A DNA stretch of 34,199 nucleotides, taken from contig JABXKB010000011.1 in the NCBI GenBank assembly GCA_013375485.1, positions 1 through 34,199 of the forward strand, in the 5' to 3' direction. This stretch comes from Promethearchaeota archaeon. Its GTDB lineage: Archaea; Asgardarchaeota; Lokiarchaeia; Sigyniarchaeales; SOKP01. Every line of letters starts with the position of its first letter. Position 1 is the first letter of the stretch. Shown piece after piece: positions 1 through 8,912 of the stretch. The notes beneath the pieces were generated by a model that saw only the letters and a program-made list of their open reading frames with translations, searched no databases and was not told the DNA's origin. Made by a program: the position numbers and the translations under genes.

Positions 1-219
1 ATCTTTTTATTTCCTGATATCAATAAATCGACAGACAATTTATATTGGAATGTCCCGAATAAGGCGAAAATATATTCATTATTATGCAATGAGCATAACC
101 TTAACAAAGAACGCGTAGAGAATAATGTCAACAAGTTACAGATTAATTATGAGAAGTGTAGACACTACTTTGTTCATCAAAAAACTATCAACAAAACAGT
201 GCAACTCAAACTTTTTTAA
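1..219 (+). CDS. fen: Flap endonuclease FEN1/XPG family, C-terminal part (5' end outside window)
   Basis: Frame 1 is open from base 1: ...DINKSTDNLYWNVPNKAKIYSLLCNEHNLNKERVENNVNKLQ...KTVQLKLF*. Resembles the FEN1 C-terminus (D.F.W..P....I...LC.EHdF..ERVen...kL) with a PIP-like tail. Not in the ORF track because its start is outside the window. Confidence 0.8.
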   Translation: MFLFPDINKSTDNLYWNVPNKAKIYSLLCNEHNLNKERVENNVNKLQINYEKCRHYFVHQKTINKTVQLKLF

Positions 220-240
220 TATGGAGATAGCACATCTCAT

Positions 241-255
241 TTTTTGTTTAAATAC
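241..255 (+). promoter_or_regulatory. BRE/TATA-like promoter element (TTTTTGTTTAAATAC)
   Basis: Near-identical element at 27870-27884, about 56-57 nt upstream of the paralogous start codon at both loci. Confidence 0.5.
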
Positions 256-302
256 TCTTGTTATAATCATAATGTAAGGAAAATTTGAAAACTAAGATTA
301 TC

Positions 303-905
303 ATGGTTCAGACTCTAAAAAAACAATCATATGAAGCTGACAGTATAGAAGAGTATTATAAAACATTTTATATAGCTCAACAAAAATTTAAGCCAATAGT
401 TTTAAATTATTTGTTCAGGAATGTAGCTCTTATTACTAAACAAGAAAATATACGCGAAATATCTAAGAGGGAATATAGCCAAATTAGTAAAACATTATCA
501 GTTCCAAAAGCTATTGTCCAAAAATTCATTAGTAAATTTTTAGAAGATTTACAGTTATTTAGAAATTTTTTACTAAACAATCCTGAGATCCTTAAATCGA
601 AAGATCAAGAGAGAAAAGTTCGTATCTATTTGCATAAACTATATCGCATGGCTCCCATTTTTGATTATAAGAGAGCACGTGAAAATGCTGGAATTCTTAA
701 AAAAAAACTGGATCATTTATTTTTTTGGCCTCAGGTGATGACTCAGATCGCGGTTATTATTTTTATCACTGATATTCTTGATAAAAACAGCACTCAAAAG
801 ATAATCCAATCAAATTTAAGAACATTCTGTTCTTGTTCGGCATACGCGTTTCATAGAACACGTAATAAGGTTGGGTTAACTTCAGAATATATTAAAAGTC
901 TATAA
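303..905 (+). CDS. Putative TFB/cyclin-fold-like protein without zinc ribbon (intact copy of duplicated module)
   Basis: ORF 285-905; ATG at 303 (MVQTLKKQ) aligns with the start of the 27931 paralog (MAQTLKKQ). C-terminal WPQVMTQIAVIIFITDILD...AFHRTRNKVGLT resembles a cyclin repeat. Family assignment is tentative. Confidence 0.6.
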   Translation: MVQTLKKQSYEADSIEEYYKTFYIAQQKFKPIVLNYLFRNVALITKQENIREISKREYSQISKTLSVPKAIVQKFISKFLEDLQLFRNFLLNNPEILKSKDQERKVRIYLHKLYRMAPIFDYKRARENAGILKKKLDHLFFWPQVMTQIAVIIFITDILDKNSTQKIIQSNLRTFCSCSAYAFHRTRNKVGLTSEYIKSL

Positions 906-922
906 ATGAAGTTTTATGTAAT

Positions 923-1217
923 ATGACAGAGAGAGTAGAAGAAATCTATCAAGCGTTATTGAAAGCAGGAGTTCAAGAAAAGGAAATACTTCAAAAGCTC
1001 GAAGAGAAGGAGTTTGAATATCTTACTGAAACTTAGTTTATCTGATAATAGTTCTTCAATAAAGGTGAATATCTGGGGTCTAATAGTTCCAGAAGTTCTT
1101 AAATCGATTGAAGATGGCATGAATGTTCGGCTATCTAGTGTAGTAGTAAAAGAAAATACATATTCAAATACAAAAGAACTCAGTTTTACTAAAAGTTCCA
1201 AGCTTGAAAGCATTTAG
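923..1217 (+). pseudogene. RPA/OB-fold protein remnant with large internal deletion
   Basis: MTERVEEIYQALLKAGVQEKEILQKLEEKEFEY (923-1036, stop TAG) matches the N-terminus of the 305-aa protein at 28886. The overlapping frame 1014-1217 (LLKLSLSDNSSSIKVNIWGLIVPEVLKSIEDG..LSFTKSSKLESI) matches its C-terminus; the middle is missing. Confidence 0.8.
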
Positions 1218-1228
1218 TGATTATAGAT

Positions 1229-1681
1229 CATAGTATATCTTCTCTTTTTGAGAGTAGAGTCTATTATTCTTCCATCTTTTATCTTTATTATTCCAAATTA
1301 AATTTTTTAAAGGATTATATGATTTCAGAAAGTCTAAATCACTATAAATAGATTTAAGGAGCTCTATTCCTTCTACTAAATCTTCTAAGAATATATAACA
1401 TATACCTGATATTATTTTTAGCAATTTCTTTTTTATCAGAGTTTTTTAGAGCTTCTACTCTCTCATCATACTCAGTTTGCATAAATTCGCAATTTGGCGT
1501 GGAGAAATAACTTTAAACCCTTCTAAATATTATTTCTATTTTCGAAATCATATAATTTTCTAATCTGGTCAATATACCATACTTTTCTATTATATTCTTT
1601 TCTATCAACATCCCAGACCAAACGATGTAGTGAATACCTTATAATAATTTTTCTTTTTTTCTTTTTCTTCTTTTTAGTCAT
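1229..1681 (-). pseudogene. Frameshifted/decayed protein-coding remnant
   Basis: Minus strand reads MTKKKKKKKRKIIIRYSLHRLVWDVDRKEYNRKVWYIDQIRKLYDFENRNNI* (1523-1681), then MQTEYDERVEALKNSDKKEIAKNNIRYML... and LEDLVEGIELLKSIYSDLDFLKSYNPLKNLIW..., consecutive segments in different frames. Confidence 0.4.
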
Positions 1682-2010
1682 TATGTCTGAATTCTTCTTT
1701 CTCTAATCCTATTTCCTATTCTTTTATTTTTCTGTTTTTAAATTCTATTGAAAATTCAGATCCATATTTCTATATACAAAATTTTAAACACTTCAATTAT
1801 CTCTCTTGATAATTAAAACAATATGGGTATTTAATGTCAATATGAATTATTCTTCAAAGATGCAATATTATGTTTCATTGAATTAATTTGACACAATTAA
1901 AATATGAATTAAAAAGTAAAGAATACAAGTAAATTCCATGGATTTCAAAAATCACACCATATTGTTGAACAAGTATTAAATATGAATTGTGAAAATTTTG
2001 CTTTTTTATT

Positions 2011-2023
2011 TTTTTTTAAATAC
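2011..2023 (+). promoter_or_regulatory. TATA-like element TTTTTTTAAATAC upstream of the giant surface protein
   Basis: Centred about 25-27 nt before ATG 2044, as expected for a leaderless archaeal transcript. Confidence 0.45.
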
Positions 2024-2043
2024 TTTTAAAATATTTTTTTACG

Positions 2044-5000
2044 ATGTTGTTAAAAAAATATAAGTTCATAATGATTTTAGGTATCATCGTCGGGTCATTG
2101 TTTTTTAGTATTTCTCCTCATTCTCATAAGAAGGAATTAGATGTCTCCAGGTTGAATTCTTTTCCGAATACTTCAGGGAACAACTTTGATTTAGTAGATA
2201 ATATATTAGATACAAAAATAAATTATCATAATATCTTAGGCTATTTTCCTCAATTATATCAACCTTCATTACAAGCTACGTATTATACTTTATATATCCT
2301 GAGTGAGATCGGAAGATTATCCAGTATTAATCAAACCGAGATGGTAAACTACATTCTGAGTTGCTATAATCCCAGTTCACATATATTTATAGACGATTAT
2401 GCCCGAAGATATTTAGATACCGACATTTCCAAGATGTATTATCCCTATACATCTCTGTTAGAGGTAAATTGCTATGCTCTATTATCTATTAGCATTCTAA
2501 ATAGCTTAGATTTAATTGATATCCAAGAATCAATTGATTTTATCTGGAGTTGTTATCAGCCAATTACCAGTGGATTTATGGGACAATCGTATGACTATTG
2601 GTTGCCTGACCATTTTAAATTATCCACTGCGGATAATACCTATTTTGCCATAACCACATTGGACCTGCTTATGAGTGACTGGAATGGCTATCTAACTGAG
2701 AGAAGCGATCTTATTCAATATCTAGAATCTTTACAATCAACCAATGCTTTTTTCTGGTATTTTGGGGGGTTTGAAAATGATAAAGATAACTCACTTGAAA
2801 CGATAGACATTTTTGAACCCAATTTACTATCCTCCTATTATTGTATCAAGGCTTTAGATATTTTTGGTATAGTAGATGTTATTAATATGAATAATTTTTA
2901 TCAATACCTAGGAGGGTTATATGATCCAGTAACCTTTAGCTTCCAAATGGCACATTTTTTACCTCTCGGGAACTACGGGAATAGTATCGCTACCTCTTTA
3001 GGCTTGATTCTTTCTGATCTCACATCTTATAGTAGTATTGATAGAAATAATGTAATTAATTTCATTCTTAATAATCGCAATAGTAAGGGTATCTGGGACT
3101 ATTCTACTGATTTTCTTTATTGTGAATTAATTGATACATATCAAGTAATAAGATCTTTATCGAATTCAGGAGAGTTATCACAATTATCAGAAGGTGATAA
3201 AGACTCAATCTCGACTGCATTAACCGATTTTGCTAGTTACTATGGATTTTCCTTGCTCTCTGAAGAATATACCTCTATTAATTTGTTATATGCTATAATT
3301 AATACATTTGACTTGTATAATAGAACTTCTGATTTAGATTATCAATATCTCTATTCCATGATTGAAGATTCTTGTGTATACCTTTCTGTTTCAGATTGTG
3401 AAGGATTTAATGCGGGTTTAATTTTTGAGGACACGTTTAGAAAATATCGTTCTTTCCCTATTGAATATTACTGTTCTGGAACCCAACAGTACTTTCAATA
3501 TGTTGAGAATTCATTATTATCTCATAAAAATACTTTTAATGCTTTGAGCTCATTAAAAATTCTTGAGATGATTGATGATTTTGAAATCGCTCATAATTTA
3601 AATGATTTATTGCAATCTATCTTGGATAGTCAATTTTTAGAAAATGGATATGATAATTATGGGGGTTTTTTACCATTTCTAACATTTTCTGTAGGCACTC
3701 CTGAGTATCAAGATAAAAAGATCTTTGTTGACTATTCTTATTACGCAATTAAAATTATGGAATTGCTGAGTGATTATTTAGGGTTAGGGGATATCACTAA
3801 TCTTGGGTTCGATATACCTGTTCTTAGTAGTTATATTCATAGTTATATTTTCGAGGATGTAAATTACCAATATTTTTCTCCTGGATATACCATGAATCCT
3901 GCGACTCTAATCGAGAATACCTTCTATGCTGTATATACCCTAAAAAGGATAGGGTTATATGATTTGGATGAGATAAAAGTTAAGAATTTTTTATTAGATT
4001 ACATTAATTATTCAAACATAAAGAGTGTGTATTATACCTATAAACTTTCTAAGATCTTAGATGAAGATATTCCGCTTAATTATGACCTTATTTATCAACT
4101 CATTGGAGATATATATTCAGAAGAGAACCATGAATATTATTTAACCACCGACAGGAAAAAGATTGATCAAGAAATTGTATTATGGGTTTCTGAAATGACG
4201 GTAGAAGATCTTAGTGACTCAAGTACTTTCATCAATATTGATCATCTTGAGGGGTGCGAGTTTCTATCTACTGGAAATAATATAACATTTACAATTAATG
4301 CAAAATATAGCGGAACGTATTGGTACTGGATTGATGGGATTCTTGTTGATTCGAGTACTTTCAATCCAGATGGAGATACCTTTGTATATTCATTAGATGG
4401 ATATACAGATAAAATTAAAGATTATACCGTAAAAATAAATGCAACTGCTTTAGACGATACATATGGAGAGATTATAGCTATGTTTAGCGTCTATTCTGAA
4501 TCAAGCACTATTGTAAATATTATTTCATTAGAAAATTATGAATATATGACGATAGGACATACCATCACATTTTCACTCCATTCTCAATATCCAGATTGTT
4601 ACAATTTTTCAGTGGACAACATTGAAATAATTTCCGATACATATTATGATGGGCAAGTATTTCAGTTTTCTATTGATGGTTATGGAGTAGAAACACATGA
4701 GGTGGAAATATGGGCAAGAGGATTAGATGGAAAAGAAGGAAATGCATATTCTACGTTTATGGTTTATTCTACTTCAGAAACTACAATTACTATTCATTCT
4801 ATTGATAATTATGTGTACAACTCAACAGGTAATTTTATTAATTTTAGTATAAGTTCAGATTTTCCAGAAAATTATTCTATCGAGATTGATGGGGAGATTG
4901 TAGAAAAAAGTACCTACATAAGTAATGAATCGATATTATATTCAATAGATGGGTATACTTCTGGATTACATTGGTTGCATATTTGGGCTAATAGTTCAGA

Positions 5001-7449
5001 TAAGAAAGAGACGACTTCAAGCGTTCGATTTGACGTGTTTACCAACTCATTTTTAGAAATTGAGATCCGACATCTTAATAACTACGAATTTAAATCTACG
5101 GGGAATTATATATTATTTTATCTTAATACATCCTTTCCTGATTCTTATAAATTATTTATCGATGAAATCGAGAAAGGTTCTGGGGTTTATCATTATGGGG
5201 GCGAAGTATTTAATTATTCTACAGATGGTTATTTTATAGGAGATCATAATATTTCTATCTGGGCCAATTCAACCGATGGGAAGGAAGCGATATGTAAGTC
5301 AAGCTTTACTGTATATTCACTTTCAAATACAATAGTAACTATTGAAGAACTCCCCGATTATGAATTCTTAACTACAGGACATTTTGTAAAATTTAATATT
5401 AGCTCTCTATATCCAGATTATTTTATAATTTCTATTGATGGTATTGAGATTAATAATAGTGATTATATTAGCGGGAAATTTTACTATCAATCCATTGACG
5501 GATATTCAACAGGATTTCACACGCTTTCAATTTGGGCAATTGGAGAGGATGAGAAAGTAGGAACCGCATCATCTGATTTTAATGTATATTCTAATTCTAC
5601 TACAATTATTGTGATCAACGAAATCCCTAATTATGAATTTATGACAATAGGGAATAACATTAATTTTAGTATATCTTCTTTCTACGATGGCGAATATAAT
5701 GTTTCAATAAACGATATATTAATAGATGAAGATTTATACACAGTAGGAGAGGCTATTACATACTCATCTGATGGGTATTCCGTAGGAGATCATACCGTTT
5801 TAATATGTGCTAAAAGCCTTGATGGAAAAACGGCTCAATACGAGACAATATTTACAGTATACTCTAATTCCACTACATTAATTAACATTCATAACCTTCA
5901 AGGATGTGAATTTATGTCTGTGAATAATTATTTGAATTTCTCCATTCATTCCAGTTATCCAGATTATTACACTCTAATGATTAACGATATATTAGTTCTA
6001 ACCGATAATTATTCAAATGGGGAATACCTATTATATTCGCTTGATAACTATACATCTACTATGGGGAACTATTCTGTCTCTATTTGGGCAATCGGGAAGG
6101 ATGGGAAAGAGGGATCTATTACCGCAGAGTTTAGTGTATATTCAACATCTGTTACCTTAATTAATATTCATAACCTTCAAGGATGCGAATTTATGTCCAT
6201 AGGCAATTACTTAAATTTTTCCATTCATTCCAGCTATTCGGATTATTACACTCTAAAGATTAATGATATACTAGTTCTAACCGGTAATTATTCAGACGGA
6301 GAATATATTATATATTCACTTGATAACTATACTTCTGAAATAGGAAATTATACAGTGTCAATCTGGGCAATCGGGAAGGATGGGAAAGTGGGTACAAGCA
6401 TTGCTCAATTCAAAGTCTATTCTGCTTCGGAAACTATAATTAACATTCATAACCTTCAAGGATGCGAATTTATGTCCGTAGGAAATTTCCTAAACTTCTC
6501 AGTAAGCTCACGTTATCCAGATTATTACACTCTAAAAGTTGATGATGTACTAGTCACAATAGATAATTACTCGAATGGAGAATATATTGTACATTCACTT
6601 GATAATTATACATCTACAATAGGAAATCATTCTATTTCCATCTGGGCAATTGGGAAAGATGACAAAGTTGGTATATACGTAGATAAATTTAAGGTGTATT
6701 CAGCTTCGGAGCTTTTAATAGAAATTAATAGATTGGAAGATTTTGAATTCCTTACCACTGGAAACGAGTTAGAATTTACTATTTTTTCAAATTATTCCAG
6801 ATATTATGAACTTCATATTGACAATCACCTAATATCGAAAAATAATTATAGTAATGCAATTCCTATCATCTTTTCCTTGGATAATTATACAACATCGCTT
6901 GGAAAACATACTGTAAATATTTTCGCGACTAGTCTAGATGGAAAAAATTCAACAGTTCAAATAGATTTTTGGGTATATTCTGCCTCAGAAATTGAAATTA
7001 CCATTATGAAACTTGAGGATTATGAATTTAATTCCACCGGAAATGAACTAATTGTCAATATATCGTGTAAATATTCTGTGTTTTATAGTATTTTTATTGA
7101 TACTTTAGTCATAGATTCTGGGAATTACACTGAAGGGCAATTAATTTCCCTTCCTATAGATGATTATGATATTGGACAACACAACATTAGTATCTGGGCA
7201 AAAAGCCTTGATGGGAAAGAAATCGAAGTTAATACTACCTTTACAGTATACTATGAAGAAGAGATTGAAGAAGAAGAAAATGATGAAGAAAATGATAATA
7301 GACCCAATAAGTTTAAATTGAGCATTTTGATAGGATCTATCGTAATGAGTGCATTTATGATTGCAATACCAACGATAGTAATAATTTTCTCTACAGTTTA
7401 TCATAATAAGATAAGTAAAAGATTCTCCTATAATATCAAGAAGAATTGA
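2044..7449 (+). CDS. Giant cell-surface protein: signal peptide, alpha/alpha-toroid (prenyltransferase/squalene-oxidase-like repeat) N-terminus, 11 Ig-like repeats, C-terminal TM anchor
   Basis: 1801-aa ORF. Hydrophobic N-terminus; repeated ..YYTLYILSEIG.., ..YYCIKALDIFG.., ..ATSLGLILSDL.. helical repeats; 11 repeats of ~91-93 aa ending in FxVYS; acidic linker EEEIEEEENDEEND and a TM helix with basic tail. Confidence 0.85.
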   Translation: MLLKKYKFIMILGIIVGSLFFSISPHSHKKELDVSRLNSFPNTSGNNFDLVDNILDTKINYHNILGYFPQLYQPSLQATYYTLYILSEIGRLSSINQTEMVNYILSCYNPSSHIFIDDYARRYLDTDISKMYYPYTSLLEVNCYALLSISILNSLDLIDIQESIDFIWSCYQPITSGFMGQSYDYWLPDHFKLSTADNTYFAITTLDLLMSDWNGYLTERSDLIQYLESLQSTNAFFWYFGGFENDKDNSLETIDIFEPNLLSSYYCIKALDIFGIVDVINMNNFYQYLGGLYDPVTFSFQMAHFLPLGNYGNSIATSLGLILSDLTSYSSIDRNNVINFILNNRNSKGIWDYSTDFLYCELIDTYQVIRSLSNSGELSQLSEGDKDSISTALTDFASYYGFSLLSEEYTSINLLYAIINTFDLYNRTSDLDYQYLYSMIEDSCVYLSVSDCEGFNAGLIFEDTFRKYRSFPIEYYCSGTQQYFQYVENSLLSHKNTFNALSSLKILEMIDDFEIAHNLNDLLQSILDSQFLENGYDNYGGFLPFLTFSVGTPEYQDKKIFVDYSYYAIKIMELLSDYLGLGDITNLGFDIPVLSSYIHSYIFEDVNYQYFSPGYTMNPATLIENTFYAVYTLKRIGLYDLDEIKVKNFLLDYINYSNIKSVYYTYKLSKILDEDIPLNYDLIYQLIGDIYSEENHEYYLTTDRKKIDQEIVLWVSEMTVEDLSDSSTFINIDHLEGCEFLSTGNNITFTINAKYSGTYWYWIDGILVDSSTFNPDGDTFVYSLDGYTDKIKDYTVKINATALDDTYGEIIAMFSVYSESSTIVNIISLENYEYMTIGHTITFSLHSQYPDCYNFSVDNIEIISDTYYDGQVFQFSIDGYGVETHEVEIWARGLDGKEGNAYSTFMVYSTSETTITIHSIDNYVYNSTGNFINFSISSDFPENYSIEIDGEIVEKSTYISNESILYSIDGYTSGLHWLHIWANSSDKKETTSSVRFDVFTNSFLEIEIRHLNNYEFKSTGNYILFYLNTSFPDSYKLFIDEIEKGSGVYHYGGEVFNYSTDGYFIGDHNISIWANSTDGKEAICKSSFTVYSLSNTIVTIEELPDYEFLTTGHFVKFNISSLYPDYFIISIDGIEINNSDYISGKFYYQSIDGYSTGFHTLSIWAIGEDEKVGTASSDFNVYSNSTTIIVINEIPNYEFMTIGNNINFSISSFYDGEYNVSINDILIDEDLYTVGEAITYSSDGYSVGDHTVLICAKSLDGKTAQYETIFTVYSNSTTLINIHNLQGCEFMSVNNYLNFSIHSSYPDYYTLMINDILVLTDNYSNGEYLLYSLDNYTSTMGNYSVSIWAIGKDGKEGSITAEFSVYSTSVTLINIHNLQGCEFMSIGNYLNFSIHSSYSDYYTLKINDILVLTGNYSDGEYIIYSLDNYTSEIGNYTVSIWAIGKDGKVGTSIAQFKVYSASETIINIHNLQGCEFMSVGNFLNFSVSSRYPDYYTLKVDDVLVTIDNYSNGEYIVHSLDNYTSTIGNHSISIWAIGKDDKVGIYVDKFKVYSASELLIEINRLEDFEFLTTGNELEFTIFSNYSRYYELHIDNHLISKNNYSNAIPIIFSLDNYTTSLGKHTVNIFATSLDGKNSTVQIDFWVYSASEIEITIMKLEDYEFNSTGNELIVNISCKYSVFYSIFIDTLVIDSGNYTEGQLISLPIDDYDIGQHNISIWAKSLDGKEIEVNTTFTVYYEEEIEEEENDEENDNRPNKFKLSILIGSIVMSAFMIAIPTIVIIFSTVYHNKISKRFSYNIKKN
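4219..7254 (+). repeat. 11 tandem Ig-like coding repeats (~273-279 bp each)
   Basis: Pattern I.I..L..yEFmstGN.lnFsI.s.YpdyY...ID.i.......Y..Ge...YSlDgYt...G.H.vsIWA...DGK......F.VYS. Units starting at 5869, 6148, 6427 and 6706 are spaced exactly 279 bp. Confidence 0.9.
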
Positions 7450-7490
7450 GTTTTTACTTCAAAAGGAGGGAAATATTCTACTTATTCAGA

Positions 7491-7599
7491 ATTTTTTTTC
7501 TTTAGGTATGCATGGTTCAATATGATTTCAATTAAATTACAAATGATAAAGAAGAAAATGATAACTCACATACCAAAAATTTTATATGAGTCAAGTTGA
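7491..7599 (+). repeat. Degenerate upstream duplicate of promoter-leader-first ~10 codons of the Roadblock gene
   Basis: ATGATAACTCACATACCAAAAATTTTATAT...TGA at 7558 (MITHIPKILYESS*) versus ATGATAACTCATATACCAAAAGTGTTATAC at 7672 (MITHIPKVLYQNK). The shared upstream AAATTACAAAT and T-run-CTTTA elements keep the ~113-114 bp offset. Confidence 0.75.
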
Positions 7600-7607
7600 G
7601 TATTAAT

Positions 7608-7622
7608 TTTTTCTTTATATAT
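7608..7622 (+). promoter_or_regulatory. Promoter element TTTTTCTTTATATAT
   Basis: Matches the T-rich + CTTTATATA motif found before several other genes in this window. Confidence 0.5.
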
Positions 7623-7671
7623 TCCAAATTCAATTTCATCTCAACAAAATTACAAATTTTATGATAAAAAT

Positions 7672-8220
7672 ATGATAACTCATATACCAAAAGTGTTATA
7701 CCAAAATAAAATAACTGAAGTATTGGATGATATCAGATATCAATCTGGGAAATTAACTCGAAAGGGATATATTTATGGTCTCATAGCAATCGATCAAGAT
7801 GCGAAAATAATTGCGATTGATTCTCGTTTCGATAGAAAGCTAAATTACTGGGATTTAAGCTCAATAGGAGCCGCATTATATGGGGTCGCACGACAAGGGC
7901 AGGACTTCTTTGAATCTGAATCCTTAGAACGAGCCACCATTATCTACAATGATATGCGTTTATTTGTAAAATCAATTGGAAATGTTGATCTTCAGAAAAA
8001 AGGAAAGAGGGATATTTTAATTGTTCTACTAACTGACAATGAAGTGAATTTAGGAGTAATGATCCTTCAGATGAGTAAGTTTGCTGTAAAAATTAGAGAA
8101 GAAATTGAGAAAAACGAACATTCAAAAAATATCTTAGGAATGCCAGAACATAAGATCAAAGAGCATATCAAGGAATTGAAGAAAGAAATATTCAAAGATA
8201 AGATCGGAACCATATCTTAA
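7672..8220 (+). CDS. Roadblock/LC7 (MglB-like) domain protein
   Basis: GYIYGLIAIDQDAKIIAIDS...DLSSIGAALYGVARQGQDFFES...ATIIYNDMRLFVKSIG...ILIVLLTDNEVNLGVMILQM pattern; adjacent to an MglA-like GTPase. Confidence 0.8.
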   Translation: MITHIPKVLYQNKITEVLDDIRYQSGKLTRKGYIYGLIAIDQDAKIIAIDSRFDRKLNYWDLSSIGAALYGVARQGQDFFESESLERATIIYNDMRLFVKSIGNVDLQKKGKRDILIVLLTDNEVNLGVMILQMSKFAVKIREEIEKNEHSKNILGMPEHKIKEHIKELKKEIFKDKIGTIS

Positions 8221-8235
8221 AATTCCTATGTTTAG

Positions 8236-8901
8236 GTGAGAATAATGGAATTAGAACAAAGGAATTTAGAAGATGATAAGATCGAAATGAGTGAAGAATT
8301 TGACTTTAATGATTCTGAAACGATGATTCAATTTAAAATAGTGTATTGGGGTCCTGGAGAATCAGGTAAGACAACAAACTTTTTTCGATTACGCGAAAAG
8401 TTTGATTTGCTTAAACTCACACGCGGGTATTCCATAGAAACTACTGAAGGAAGGACACTCTGGGAAGACTCCTTATATTTACTCTTTAAATTTACATTAA
8501 AAGACATCAAATTCAATATTATTTGTCATGTTGTGACTTGTACAGGTCAAGAACGGTTCTTATCCACTCGTGAATATGTATTGGACGGCGCTGATGGAAT
8601 AATGTTTATAGGGGATTCAGATCCCGAAAAAATCGAACAGAATAAAAGAAGTTTCAGAGAATTAATTAGCTTCGCTAGACCTAAAAAGATACCTTATTTG
8701 ATTCAGTTAAATAAACGAGATTTAAAGGGTGCTATTGCCATTAAAGATTTCAAACTTCATTTGGGTCTTCCTTTACAAGAAAAATATCCAGATGGAACAT
8801 ATATAGTATATCCGACAGAAGCATTACAAGGGAAGAATGTTATTCCATGTTTTCAAGATTTAATACTTCAAGTAATTTTTAATTATTTTAAAGAAGAGTA
8901 G
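8236..8901 (+). CDS. MglA-like small GTPase
   Basis: G1 GPGESGKTTN; switch II TCTGQERFLSTREYVLDGADGIMFIGDS; G4 NKRD. The GTG at 8236 or the ATG at 8245 may be the start. Confidence 0.85.
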   Translation: MRIMELEQRNLEDDKIEMSEEFDFNDSETMIQFKIVYWGPGESGKTTNFFRLREKFDLLKLTRGYSIETTEGRTLWEDSLYLLFKFTLKDIKFNIICHVVTCTGQERFLSTREYVLDGADGIMFIGDSDPEKIEQNKRSFRELISFARPKKIPYLIQLNKRDLKGAIAIKDFKLHLGLPLQEKYPDGTYIVYPTEALQGKNVIPCFQDLILQVIFNYFKEE

Positions 8902-8912
8902 AAGGTGAAGGA

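Noticed and set aside
4219-7254. CRISPR array or non-coding satellite
   Set aside because: Repeats are ~273-279 bp, in frame and encode a degenerate protein domain.
7141-7404. Minus-strand ORF of 87 aa
   Set aside because: Antisense to the well-supported giant surface protein; no family resemblance.
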